DNA of 64,000 bases, taken from contig NZ_BBYG01000013.1 in assembly GCF_001184025.1 (NCBI RefSeq), positions 186,001-250,000 on the forward strand, written 5' to 3'. Each line of letters opens with the position of its first letter. Position 1 is the first letter of the stretch. The notes under the pieces are model-generated. The model searched no databases, was not told where the DNA came from, and saw only the letters and a program-made list of their open reading frames with translations. The position numbers were made by a program, and so were the translations under genes. Shown here one piece after another: positions 54,877 to 62,809 of this stretch. The stretch comes from Streptomyces maremycinicus. GTDB lineage: Bacteria; Actinomycetota; Actinomycetes; Streptomycetales; Streptomycetaceae.

Positions 54877-55875
54877 TTACGCCGCCGCCTCGAAGCCCGT
54901 GTCACGGGCCAGCTTCTTCAGTTCCAGCAGGGCATGCTTCTCGATCTGACGGATGCGCTCGCGCGTCAGACCGTGTTCCTTGCCGACCTCGGTCAGGGTG
55001 CGCTCGCGGCCGTCGTCGATGCCGTACCGCATCTTGATGATGGAGGCCGTGCGCGGCTCGAGGCGGTCGATCAGGCCGTCCAGTTCCTCACTGCGCAGCA
55101 GGGTCAGGACGGACTGCTCCGGCGAGACCGCGGAGGTGTCCTCCAGCAGGTCGCCGAACTGGGTCTCCCCCTGGTCGTCGACCGCCATGTTGAGCGAGAC
55201 CGGGTCGCGGGCCCAGTCCAGGACGTCCGTGACGCGCGCCGGCGTGGAACCGAGTTCGGTCGCGATCTCCGCGGGCTCCGGGTCGCGGCCGTTCTCACGG
55301 TTGAACTCGCGCTGCACACGACGGATCCGGCCGAGCTCCTCCACCAGGTGGACGGGCAGACGGATCGTGCGCGACTGGTCCGCTATCGAGCGGGTGATGG
55401 CCTGACGGATCCACCAGGTCGCGTACGTGGAGAACTTGAAGCCCTTGCGGTAGTCGAACTTCTCGACCGCGCGGACCAGGCCGGCGTTGCCCTCCTGGAT
55501 GAGGTCGAGGAGCGGCAGACCGCTGCGGGGGTAGCGGCGGGCCACCGCGACGACCAGCCGGAGGTTGGAACGGATGAAGACGTCCTTCGCCCGCTCGCTC
55601 TCGGCGACCAGGGCCTCGAGTTCCTCGCGCGAGGCTTCCGCCCTGGACTCCTCGTCACCGTCGAGGACCTGCTGTGCGAACACACCGGCCTCGATGATCT
55701 GGGACAACTCGACTTCCTTGGCGGCGTCGAGCAGAGGTGTACGCGCGATTTCGTCGAGGTACATGCCGACCAGGTCGCGGTCGGCGATCTCGCCGCCATG
55801 GGCGCGAACACTGCGGGCCGCGTCGGTCGTCTCGCCGTTGGCGGACTTGCGACGGGCGACGGCACGGGTTGCCAT
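54877..55875 (-). CDS. hrdD: Group 2 (principal-like) sigma factor HrdD
   Basis: A 332-residue sigma-70 protein of the Streptomyces Hrd series. Region 1.2 starts at about 38 (DLVGMYLDEIARTPLL), region 2 contains NLRLVVAVARRYPRSGLPLLDLIQEGNAGLVRAVEKFDY and the -10 recognition helix FKFSTYATWWIRQAI (about 140-154). Region 3 is VEELGRIRRVQREFNREN, and region 4 has LTEVGKEHGLTRERIRQIEKHAL (about 295-317). Length and the absence of a long region 1.1 match HrdD of Streptomyces (HrdB is much longer). It recognises HrdB-like promoters but is dispensable. The ATG at 55875 is used; the frame to 56127 is not family-like. A SigR promoter is upstream. Confidence 0.92.
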   Translation of the reverse strand: MATRAVARRKSANGETTDAARSVRAHGGEIADRDLVGMYLDEIARTPLLDAAKEVELSQIIEAGVFAQQVLDGDEESRAEASREELEALVAESERAKDVFIRSNLRLVVAVARRYPRSGLPLLDLIQEGNAGLVRAVEKFDYRKGFKFSTYATWWIRQAITRSIADQSRTIRLPVHLVEELGRIRRVQREFNRENGRDPEPAEIATELGSTPARVTDVLDWARDPVSLNMAVDDQGETQFGDLLEDTSAVSPEQSVLTLLRSEELDGLIDRLEPRTASIIKMRYGIDDGRERTLTEVGKEHGLTRERIRQIEKHALLELKKLARDTGFEAAA

Positions 55876-55973
55876 GCGTGCTCCCTTGCGATGGAGGTTC
55901 AGCGGGTGGCCCTTCAGACACCAGGCACTCTCGGACTCGGACTCTCCTCGGGTGCCCTGCATCTGATGGAAAC

Positions 55974-56000
55974 AACGACTGGAATCAGGACAGAATTCCC
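55974..56000 (-). promoter_or_regulatory. SigR-type promoter of hrdD
   Basis: On the minus strand GGGAAT (56000 down to 55995), exactly 18 bases, then GTTGTT (from 55976). It is a full match to the SigR consensus GGGAAT-N18-GTT and lies 99 bases upstream of the hrdD ATG. SigR control of hrdD is established in S. coelicolor. Confidence 0.85.
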
Positions 56001-56059
56001 AACCCGCACCCCGATTTTTATGATCTTGCAGTACCCTGTCCGACCACCGAGGAGGCGTG

Positions 56060-56599
56060 ATGTCGTCGGAACGTACAGAGGTGCAGGTCAGGCCAGGAGT
56101 CGAGGGTGACCTCGAAGCTCTCACCAACCTCTACAACCACTACGTACGTGAGACGCCCATCACGTTCGACACGGTGCCCTTCAGTCCGGAAGAGCGACGT
56201 CCTTGGCTGCTCTCCCACCCTGAAGACGGGCCGCACCGTCTGATGGTTGCCACGGAAGCGGACTCACAGGACATCCGGGGGACCTCACAGGAAATCCTGG
56301 GGTACGCCACATCCAGCGCTTACCGGCCGAAGGCGGCCTACTCCACGTCGGTGGAGGTGACGGTCTACGTCGCCCCGCACGCCGGCGGGCGCGGCATCGG
56401 CACGCTCCTCTACAAGGCGCTCTTCGAGGCGCTGGCCGGGGAGGACCTGCACCGCGCCTACGCGGGGATCGCGCAACCGAACGAAGCGTCCGCGCGGCTG
56501 CACGAACGCTTCGGTTTCCGGCACGTGGGCACGTACCGCGAGGTGGGCCGTAAGTTCGGCCGCTACTGGGACGTGGCCTGGTACGAGAAGGACCTCTGA
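56060..56599 (+). CDS. Phosphinothricin-type GNAT acetyltransferase
   Basis: A 179-residue acetyltransferase of the Pat/Bar group. It has IxNLYNHYVRETPITFDTVPFS (about 24-44), VTVYVAPHAGGRGIGTLLYKAL (about 102-123) as the acetyl-CoA motif, and IAQPNEASARLHERFGFRHVGTYREVGRKFGRYWDVAWYEKDL (the typical Pat end with the Tyr-Arg-Glu-Val-Gly-x-Lys motif). A GAGGAGG ribosome site is only four bases before the ATG at 56060 (GTG 56057 is the alternative). Relatives acetylate phosphinothricin, methionine sulfone or amino acids; the substrate here is not known. It is divergent from hrdD. Confidence 0.92.
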   Translation: MSSERTEVQVRPGVEGDLEALTNLYNHYVRETPITFDTVPFSPEERRPWLLSHPEDGPHRLMVATEADSQDIRGTSQEILGYATSSAYRPKAAYSTSVEVTVYVAPHAGGRGIGTLLYKALFEALAGEDLHRAYAGIAQPNEASARLHERFGFRHVGTYREVGRKFGRYWDVAWYEKDL

Positions 56600-56605
56600 C
56601 TCCCG

Positions 56606-57415
56606 TCAGCCGAACTGCACGGACCGCTTCGCCATCCCCATCCAGAACCCGTCGATCACGGACCTCTGCGCGTCCAGCTCGCCGGACATCTCCGCCGCGC
56701 CCATCGTCACGAAGAGCGGGGCGAAGTGCTCGGTGCGCGGGTGGGCGTAGCGGCCGGCCGGGGCCTTGTGGAGGAAGTCCAGCAGGCCGTCCCAGTCGCG
56801 GCTCTCCAGCGCGCGCCGGCCCCAGTCGTCGAACTCCGAGGACCAGGTCGGCACTCCCCCGCCGGTGTGCCGCAGCGCGGCGAGGTTGTGGGTGAAGAAC
56901 CCGGAACCGACGATCAGGACGCCCTCGTCACGCAGCGGCGCGAGCTTGCGGCCGATCTCCATCAGCTTCACGGGGTCCAGGGTCGGCATGGAGATCTGGA
57001 GGACCGGGATGTCGGCGGCCGGGAACATCTCGACGAGCGGCACGTAGGCGCCGTGGTCGAGCCCGCGGTCGGGGATGTCCTGTACGGGGGTACCAGGGGC
57101 GCGCAGCAGCTTCCGTACGCTCTCGGCGAGCTCGGGCGCGCCGGGGGCGCCGTACTTCACCCGGTAGTAGTGCTCGGGGAAGCCCCAGAAGTCGTAGACC
57201 AGGGGGACGGGGTCGACGGCGCCGAGGGCGAGGGGTGCCTCCTCCCAGTGGGCGGAGACCATCAGGATCGCCTTCGGGCGGGGCAGGTCGGCGGACCAGG
57301 CGGCGAGTTCGCCGGGCCAGATCGGGTCGTCCGCGAGGGGCGGGGCGCCATGGCTGAGGTAGAGCGCGGGCATGCGCTCCTGGGGGAGGGCACGCTCCTG
57401 AGCTGCGGCGGACAT
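56606..57415 (-). CDS. LigB-type extradiol ring-cleavage dioxygenase (DODA family)
   Basis: A 269-residue member of the class III extradiol dioxygenases, similar to 4,5-DOPA dioxygenase (YgiD). Metal ligands are expected in PALYLSHGAPPL (about 15-26), ILMVSAHWEEAPL (about 50-62), GLDHGAYVPLVEMFP (about 119-133) and LIVGSGFFTHNLAAL (about 169-183). The ATG at 57415 is preferred; the frame continues 24 residues upstream (GTG near 57487) through a repetitive DNA segment. It is divergent from a MarR gene, and an inverted repeat lies between. Natural substrate is unknown; these proteins act on catechols. Confidence 0.9.
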   Translation of the reverse strand: MSAAAQERALPQERMPALYLSHGAPPLADDPIWPGELAAWSADLPRPKAILMVSAHWEEAPLALGAVDPVPLVYDFWGFPEHYYRVKYGAPGAPELAESVRKLLRAPGTPVQDIPDRGLDHGAYVPLVEMFPAADIPVLQISMPTLDPVKLMEIGRKLAPLRDEGVLIVGSGFFTHNLAALRHTGGGVPTWSSEFDDWGRRALESRDWDGLLDFLHKAPAGRYAHPRTEHFAPLFVTMGAAEMSGELDAQRSVIDGFWMGMAKRSVQFG

Positions 57416-57469
57416 GGCGAATGCTCCTTCCGGGACCTCGGCCCCTGACTTCGGACGCTCCGGCTCGAA

Positions 57470-57610
57470 CACATCTGGCTCGAACACATCTGGCTCCGAT
57501 CCGGATCCGATCTGAATCCGAGCCGGTTCTGATCGCTCTCCGATCCAGATCGATCGGACTGCGATCCGAACCTGAGCCGACTCCGATCCGATCCGGTCCG
57601 GATCCGAGTG
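57470..57610. repeat. GATCCG-rich simple repeat upstream of the LigB gene
   Basis: A 16-bp direct repeat GGCTCGAACACATCTG (two copies) is followed by about 120 bases in which GATCC/GATCG/TCCGA words recur (CCGATCCGGATCCGATCTGA and similar). It contains self-complementary GGATCC and CGATCG sites. No gene is credible in this part. Confidence 0.75.
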
Positions 57611-57639
57611 CCCGGCACCGGGTGCTTCGCGGCGCTTGC

Positions 57640-57695
57640 TTGAAATCTAAAACGTCAACATCGCTCAGCCTATTCCCGATTGGTTTAAATTTCAA
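57640..57695. promoter_or_regulatory. Candidate MarR operator between LigB and marR genes
   Basis: TTGAAATCTAAA (about 57640-57651) and TTTAAATTTCAA (about 57684-57695) are inverted copies with 11 of 12 bases matching. The second arm ends about 25 bases before the marR start and is followed by GGAG. AT-rich dyads of this type are typical MarR sites. Confidence 0.65.
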
Positions 57696-57720
57696 GGAGC
57701 AGACGTCTACAGTGGAGTCC

Positions 57721-58230
57721 ATGACGAAGGCACCCGTATCCGCCGACGAGCCCCGGTGGCTCACCGCCGAGGAACAGCTCATCTGGCGCTCCTACGTGCA
57801 CGCCACGACGCTCCTCGAAGATCACATGGACCGTCAGCTCCAGCGTGAAGCGGGTATGCCGCACATCTACTACGGCCTGCTCGTCAAGCTCGCCGAGTCC
57901 ACCGACCGGCGACTGCGGATGACCGAGCTGGCCAAGTACGCGAAGATCACCCGATCCCGGCTCTCCCACGCCATCGCCCGGCTGGAGAAGAACGGCTGGG
58001 TGCGCCGGGAGGAGTGCGACTCCGACAAGCGCGGCCAGTTCGCCGTACTGACCGAGCAGGGCCTGGAAGTGCTGAGGCGCGCCGCGCCGGGCCATGTCGC
58101 CGTCGTACGCCACGCGGTGTTCGACCGCCTCACCCCGGAACAGCAGAAGTCCCTCGGCGAGATCATGCAGATCGTCGCCGAGGGACTTCAGCCTGATGAA
58201 GCGGGTGCGGACCTGCCCTGGCTCCGCTAG
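57721..58230 (+). CDS. MarR-family regulator
   Basis: A 169-residue MarR protein. A long first helix (EEQLIWRSYVHATTLLEDHMDRQL) precedes the winged helix: MTELAKYAKITRSRLSHAIARLEKNGWVRREECDSDKRGQFAVLTEQG (about 66-115), with the DSDKRGQ wing. It has no Cys at sensing positions. The ATG at 57721 has GGAG at a long spacing. It is divergent from the LigB dioxygenase, 305 bases apart, and the AT-rich dyad suggests autoregulation and control of the dioxygenase, perhaps by a catechol ligand. Confidence 0.92.
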   Translation: MTKAPVSADEPRWLTAEEQLIWRSYVHATTLLEDHMDRQLQREAGMPHIYYGLLVKLAESTDRRLRMTELAKYAKITRSRLSHAIARLEKNGWVRREECDSDKRGQFAVLTEQGLEVLRRAAPGHVAVVRHAVFDRLTPEQQKSLGEIMQIVAEGLQPDEAGADLPWLR

Positions 58231-58249
58231 TGCCGTCCGTTCCGGCCGT

Positions 58250-58350
58250 TCCGGCCGTCCCATTGGAACCGTAGGCCTGTCAGGCCCGGTGGATCCGGTC
58301 GGCCCGTCAGGGGACCCGGTGGATCCGGTCGGCCCGCCGGATCAGTGGCC
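58250..58350. repeat. GGTGGATCCGGTCGGCCCG direct repeat
   Basis: Two near-exact 20-base copies about 30 bases apart, embedded in CCGTTCCGGCCGTTCCGGCCGTCC-type repeats right after the marR stop. No gene or structured RNA is evident. The adjoining CACTGAC/GTCAGTG pair includes the stop codon of the following minus-strand gene. Confidence 0.7.
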
Positions 58351-58380
58351 GGGCCCGTGGCCGGGTCACTGACGGTCGGG

Positions 58381-59919
58381 TCAGTGGACCATCACCGGCA
58401 CCGCGGCGTCCTCGCCGTCCTCCGCTCCCGAGCCCGCGACCGCGCCCATGTCCGGCTTGCCGGCGTTGACGAGGGTCAGGGCGATGGTGGCGGCGGCGAC
58501 CAGGATGCCGACGGCGAACCAGATGGCGCTGGTGTAGCCGTGCACCATGCCCTCCAGCTGCACCAGCTGCTGCTGGGGCTTGGTGGTGGCGCCCGCGACG
58601 TGGTCCTTGATGTACGAGGTCGTCGCGGACGCGGCGATCGTGTTCAGCAGAGCGGTGCCGATCGCGCCGCCCACCTGCTGCGAGGTGTTGACCATCGCGG
58701 AGGCGACACCGGCGTCACGCGGCTCGATGCCGTACGTGGCCAGGGACATGGCCGGCATGAACGCCGTACCCATACCGAGGCCGAGCAGCAGCATCGCCGG
58801 CATCAGCACGGCCGCGTACGAGGAGTCGATCTCCAGCCGGGTCAGCAGCAGCATGCCGAGGGCGGCGACCAGGAAGCCGGGGCCCATCAGCAGGCGCGGG
58901 GCGACCCGGGTCATGAGCCGCGTGCCGATCTGGGTGGAGCCGGTGATCATGCCCGCGATCATCGGGAGGAAGGCGAAACCGGTCTTGACCGGCGTGTAGC
59001 CCTTCACGATCTGGAGGTAGTAGGTCAGGAAGAGGAACAGACCGAACATCGAGATGATCGCGAGACCGAGGGAGAGGTAGATCCCGCCGCGGTTGCGCTC
59101 GGTGATCACGCGCAGCGGCAGCAGCGGCGCCTTGACCTTCGACTCGACGATCACGAAGGCGGCCAGCAGCACGGCGGACGCGACGAACATGCCGATCGTG
59201 ACGGAGTCGCTCCAGCCCTCGGACTCGGCGCGGGTGAAGCCGTAGACCAGGGAGACCAGGCCGAGGGTGGACAGGATGACGCCCGGGATGTCGAGAGCGG
59301 AACGGTTGCGGCCGCCCTCGGGCTCACGGATGACGAAGTAGGCACCGGCCGCGGCGATGATCGCGAACGGGATGTTCACGAAGAACGTCCAGCGCCAGTC
59401 CAGGTACTCGGTGAGGAATCCGCCGAGGATGAGACCGACGGCGCCGCCACCACCGGCGATCGCGCCGTAGATGCCGAAGGCCTTGGCGCGCTCCTTGGCG
59501 TCCGTGAACATCACGGCGAGCAGGGAGAGCGCGGCGGGCGCGAGCAGGGCGCCGAACGCGCCTTGCAGGGCGCGGGCACCGAACATCATCGCCTCGTTGG
59601 CGGCGGCACCGCCGAGCGCGGAGGCCGCGGCGAAGCCGCCCAGGCCGACGACGAAGGCACGCTTGCGGCCCCACAGGTCGGCTATACGGCCGCCGAAGAG
59701 CAGCAGACCGCCGAAGGCGAGGGCGTAGGCGGTGACGATCCACTGCCGGTTGCCGTCGGAGATGCCCAGGTCCTGCTGGGCGGAAGGCATCGCGATGTTC
59801 ACGATGGTGGCGTCGAGGACGACCATCAGCTGGGCGAGGGCGATGAACGCCAGCGCCTTCCAGCGATTGGCGTCCGGGCCACCCGTCTTACCGGGGGCCT
59901 TGAGGGCTGTTTCAGACAT
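58381..59919 (-). CDS. DHA2-family (EmrB/QacA) drug exporter
   Basis: A 512-residue, 14-helix major facilitator. Helix 1 includes LMVVLDATIVNIAMPSAQQDLG (about 31-52), the DHA2 signature. Motif A is GGRIADLWGRKRAFVVG (about 76-92). Motif C is GAIAGGGGAVGLILGGFLTEYLDWRW (about 151-176). It ends with an Asp/Glu-rich tail DGEDAAVPVMVH. The TetR gene 200 bases upstream on the same strand is the probable regulator. ATG 59919 is the start. The exporter resembles the one at 50017-51579 in family, but the two are not close copies. Confidence 0.93.
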   Translation of the reverse strand: MSETALKAPGKTGGPDANRWKALAFIALAQLMVVLDATIVNIAMPSAQQDLGISDGNRQWIVTAYALAFGGLLLFGGRIADLWGRKRAFVVGLGGFAAASALGGAAANEAMMFGARALQGAFGALLAPAALSLLAVMFTDAKERAKAFGIYGAIAGGGGAVGLILGGFLTEYLDWRWTFFVNIPFAIIAAAGAYFVIREPEGGRNRSALDIPGVILSTLGLVSLVYGFTRAESEGWSDSVTIGMFVASAVLLAAFVIVESKVKAPLLPLRVITERNRGGIYLSLGLAIISMFGLFLFLTYYLQIVKGYTPVKTGFAFLPMIAGMITGSTQIGTRLMTRVAPRLLMGPGFLVAALGMLLLTRLEIDSSYAAVLMPAMLLLGLGMGTAFMPAMSLATYGIEPRDAGVASAMVNTSQQVGGAIGTALLNTIAASATTSYIKDHVAGATTKPQQQLVQLEGMVHGYTSAIWFAVGILVAAATIALTLVNAGKPDMGAVAGSGAEDGEDAAVPVMVH

Positions 59920-60119
59920 GGGGATACCCGCTTCGGGACTTCGTGACGGAAAAGAAGTGAGGTAAGGGGCGGCTCGTCAGCACTGACGGGCCGTTCGAGG
60001 CAAGGTGAGGGCGGCCGAGGGCCGTCGGGGGCCATCACGGGCCCTCAGGAGTCACCGCGGACCGGCGGCCACCGGTGAGGGCGATGACGACTGCTGCTGC
60101 GGTTCGACGAACCGGTGGT

Positions 60120-60767
60120 TCAGGGCTGGCGCAGATCCTCCATGGTCACGGCGGTACCCGGCAGGACCGAAGGGGCCGGGGCCCGCAGTCCGTCGAGGAA
60201 CAGCTGAAGGTGGCGGTGGACGAACCGGTCGGCGTTCAGGCAGCCGGTACCGGCCGGGGGCCGGCTGAGCTGGGCCACCGCGATCATCACGTCCCCCACG
60301 CCGACGTCGGGCCTGAGCTGCCCGGCCGCCTTCGCGCGGTCCATGACCTCCTCGATGATCCGCTCGACCCGTTCGCGCGCGGCTTCGAGGTCGGGGTGGT
60401 GCTCGTCGAAGGTGCTGGAGATCATCGGGCACAGTGCGCTGAGCCGCTCCTCCGCGGAGGCGTGCACGAACCTCTCCAGCGCCCCGAACGCGTCGTGCTC
60501 GGCGAGGGCGATCTGTCCGGCCTGGGCCATGCGGCCCAGCACGGAGCAGACGACCTCGCGCACCAGCGCGTCACGATCGGGGAAGTTGCGGTACACCGTG
60601 GCATTGCCGACGCCGGCCCGGCGGGCGATCTCGTCGAGCGGCACATCGGGACCGAACTCGACGAACATCTCGCGGGCGGCGGTGACGATCCGCTCCCGGT
60701 TACGCAGAGCGTCGGCACGGGGCCGGGCCACCTTACGCACGGTGGGGGTAGCGGTCGCGGTCTGCAC
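60120..60767 (-). CDS. TetR-family regulator of the DHA2 exporter
   Basis: A 215-residue regulator. The helix-turn-helix is RERIVTAAREMFVEFG then VPLDEIARRAGVGNATVYRNFPDRDALVREVV (about 44-75). A C-terminal ligand-binding domain follows, with ISSTFDEHHPDLEAARERVERIIEEVMDRAK. The GTG at 60767 (VQTATATPTVRK) has AAGGAG upstream; the frame to 60857 lacks TetR similarity. It precedes the exporter by 200 bases. Two identical-geometry palindromes lie upstream. Confidence 0.91.
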   Translation of the reverse strand: MQTATATPTVRKVARPRADALRNRERIVTAAREMFVEFGPDVPLDEIARRAGVGNATVYRNFPDRDALVREVVCSVLGRMAQAGQIALAEHDAFGALERFVHASAEERLSALCPMISSTFDEHHPDLEAARERVERIIEEVMDRAKAAGQLRPDVGVGDVMIAVAQLSRPPAGTGCLNADRFVHRHLQLFLDGLRAPAPSVLPGTAVTMEDLRQP

Positions 60768-60805
60768 GGCGCACTCCTTCTGACGTTTCGAGACTGAGGG
60801 CGATC

Positions 60806-60862
60806 CGGGGATCGACTCCCCGTTTCGCTCGGACACATGGCTAAACGGGGATGGCATCCCCG
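60806..60862. promoter_or_regulatory. Two CGGGGA-N5-TCCCCG palindromes upstream of the TetR gene
   Basis: CGGGGATCGACTCCCCG at about 60806-60822 and CGGGGATGGCATCCCCG at about 60846-60862. Both have six-base perfect arms and a five-base centre; their centres are 40 bases apart, close to four helical turns. The pair fits cooperative TetR binding. Confidence 0.72.
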
Positions 60863-60891
60863 GTTATTTCCCAAACCCAGAAGTTTCTGGA

Positions 60892-60907
60892 TGTGACCTG
60901 AGTCACA
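60892..60907. promoter_or_regulatory. Crp-like palindrome TGTGACCTGAGTCACA
   Basis: TGTGA-N6-TCACA, perfect over 16 bases and extended to ATGTGAC...GTCACAT. It also fits GTG-N6-GNCAC, the consensus I recall for Streptomyces Crp. It lies 125 bases upstream of the TetR start (minus) and about 300 bases upstream of the metalloprotease gene (plus). Confidence 0.65.
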
Positions 60908-61208
60908 TCGGCGTGGGTGCGGATGCCGGCCCTCCCGGAGCCGGACTGCGCGGCCACCCCCGGGCAGACAGAAACGCTCACGACCAGGTGATGCGCGCCC
61001 CCGAGGGGGCCCCGAGCGGACCCCCCGAGCAGGAGCGCGGGAGAGCAGGACCGAACGACCAGGCAGCCCGAAATGAGGCCGCCGGGACCGTACCGGCCGG
61101 TAATCCACGATCGGTCTCCTCCAGCGCGCGCCCGCCCGCACCCCGTCGGAGGGTGATCGAAAGGGTGCAGCCGGTGACCGGGGGCTGCCTGGAGCGAAAG
61201 GCCCCTGC
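60908..61208. other. Leader/intergenic region upstream of the M6 protease
   Basis: Three hundred bases with no gene. Near the end, GCAGCC (61167-61172) and GGCTGC (61183-61188) can pair around a short G-rich loop. AAGG lies about 8 bases before the ATG. Apart from the Crp-like site just upstream nothing else stands out. Confidence 0.5.
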
Positions 61209-62534
61209 ATGCAGCCGCAGCCCCTGCGCACCTCCCCGGCCCGCGCAGGCGAGCCACAGCGCCGTCGGATACGCCCGCGCCGCGTCGCCGCCCTCGCCTC
61301 GGTCTCCGTGCTGACGCTCGCGGTCAGCACGTCGGCCGGTTCGGGGCACCTCGCGCCGGCCCCCGGCGCCACGACGGCCGGCGCGGGGCCCGTCTCCGTG
61401 TCCCGCTCCTCCGCCCTCGCCCCCTGCATGATCAACGGCCGGGCCACCGTCCAGATGTCCGAGGGCGTGCCCACACCCGGCGGCTACTCCCGCTCCACCG
61501 GCACCGTCCGCGCCCTCACCCTGATGATCGACTTCTCCGACGCGCCCGGCCGGGGCAGCGCGCTGAGCCGCTACCGCGAGTTCTTCCCGCAGACCGAGGA
61601 CTGGTTCCGCACGGCGTCCTACGGCCGCCTCGACTACCGCGCCGAGACACCGATCCGTCGCTGGCTGCGCATGCCCAAGCCGTTCCGCGAGTACGGCATA
61701 GAGCGCGGCGCGCCCTTCGACCCCGGCTACCGCGAACTCGTCCAGGACATCGTTGCAGCCGCCGACCCGACAGTGGACTTCCGGTCGTACGACCTCCTTA
61801 ACGTCCTGGTCACCCCGAACGCGGGCCCCTCCGCGCTCGACACGGTCCTCTCGGTGACGTTCGCCGGCAACGCGGAGGCGCCGATCGCCGACGGCGTGAC
61901 CGTGGCGAACGCGTCCTTCGTCTACTCCCGCCAGGACGACGGCTCCGGCTCCTACGGCCGCACGGGCTACCGCGTCCTCCCGCACGAGAACGGCCACGTC
62001 TTCGGCCTGCCCGACCTCTACACCCAGGAGGGCGGAGGCGCCGTCGGCCACTGGGACATCATGAGCGAGGACTGGGGTGCCAACAACGACCTGCTCGGCT
62101 GGCACAAGTGGAAACTGGGCTGGCTGGACGCCTCCCAGATCGCGTGCGCGGCGTCACCGGGGACGACGGAGTACCCGCTGACCCCGCTGTCCCGCACGGC
62201 AGGCCCGAAGCTGGTCTTCGTCCCGTTGAACGGCCGCACCGGTTACGCCGTCGAACTGCGCGCCCGAGGCGGCAACGACGAGACGGTGTGCCGTCCGGGC
62301 GTCCTCATCTACAAGGTCGACGCGGACGTCGACACCGGCATGGGCCCGGTCACGGTCTACGACTCCCGCACCGACAGCGGCGGCTGCACCCGCAGCCCCA
62401 ACGTCCACGCGGAGCTCTCCGACGCACCCTTCGCGCCGGGCGAGACGTTCAAGGATCCCAAGAGGGACATCCGGATCTCGGTGGTGTCGGCGGACCTGAA
62501 GGGCGACTACCGCGTACGGGTGAGCCGGGGGTAG
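61209..62534 (+). CDS. M6-family secreted metalloprotease
   Basis: A 441-residue exported enzyme. Residues 1-45 include a basic part (RRRIRPRRVAALASVSVLTLAVSTS) that is a long signal peptide with an Ala/Ser-rich cleavage zone. The catalytic core contains the HExxH zinc motif as LPHENGHVFGLPDLYTQEG (His near 260 and 264), followed by HWDIMSEDWGANNDLLGWHKWKLGWLD (about 278-304, the M6 Met-turn with IMS). RALTLMIDFSDAP near 100 is the first strand. The C-terminal beta domain has VCRPGVLIYKVDADVDTG. M6 relatives include immune inhibitor A; the function here is likely nutritional or developmental proteolysis. Confidence 0.92.
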   Translation: MQPQPLRTSPARAGEPQRRRIRPRRVAALASVSVLTLAVSTSAGSGHLAPAPGATTAGAGPVSVSRSSALAPCMINGRATVQMSEGVPTPGGYSRSTGTVRALTLMIDFSDAPGRGSALSRYREFFPQTEDWFRTASYGRLDYRAETPIRRWLRMPKPFREYGIERGAPFDPGYRELVQDIVAAADPTVDFRSYDLLNVLVTPNAGPSALDTVLSVTFAGNAEAPIADGVTVANASFVYSRQDDGSGSYGRTGYRVLPHENGHVFGLPDLYTQEGGGAVGHWDIMSEDWGANNDLLGWHKWKLGWLDASQIACAASPGTTEYPLTPLSRTAGPKLVFVPLNGRTGYAVELRARGGNDETVCRPGVLIYKVDADVDTGMGPVTVYDSRTDSGGCTRSPNVHAELSDAPFAPGETFKDPKRDIRISVVSADLKGDYRVRVSRG

Positions 62535-62809
62535 CCGACCGGCACGTACGGCCCGCGGGGGGATCGGAGCTACCGTAGGCCTGCCGCCACGCCGTACGAC
62601 CACACACGGGAACGCCGACGGGCGCGGGCAGACGTGCACACGGACTCGTACACGTAACCCTGCACGCACGCACGCGCGCGCGCGTGAACCCGTCCGCCCG
62701 ACACCACGACCACCACAACCCGTCAGCCACCACCCACCCCAAACACCCCACCACCGCCGCACGCAGCCAGCCGCCCGCCTCGTCACCCCGTACCGGAGAA
62801 CCCGCAGCC

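Noticed and set aside
55876-56127. Longer start for hrdD at 56127
   Set aside because: The extra 84 residues have no sigma-factor similarity and run through the SigR promoter and across the divergent gene start.
57421-57720. N-terminal extension of the MarR protein from ATG 57421
   Set aside because: The added 100 residues are encoded by the GATCCG repeat and the operator-like dyad; MarR proteins start at about the position of ATG 57721.
59975-59988. CGTCAG-CA-CTGACG palindrome upstream of the second DHA2 exporter as a TetR operator
   Set aside because: It does not resemble the CGGGGA-N5-TCCCCG pair upstream of tetR, so it cannot be tied to that regulator without evidence.
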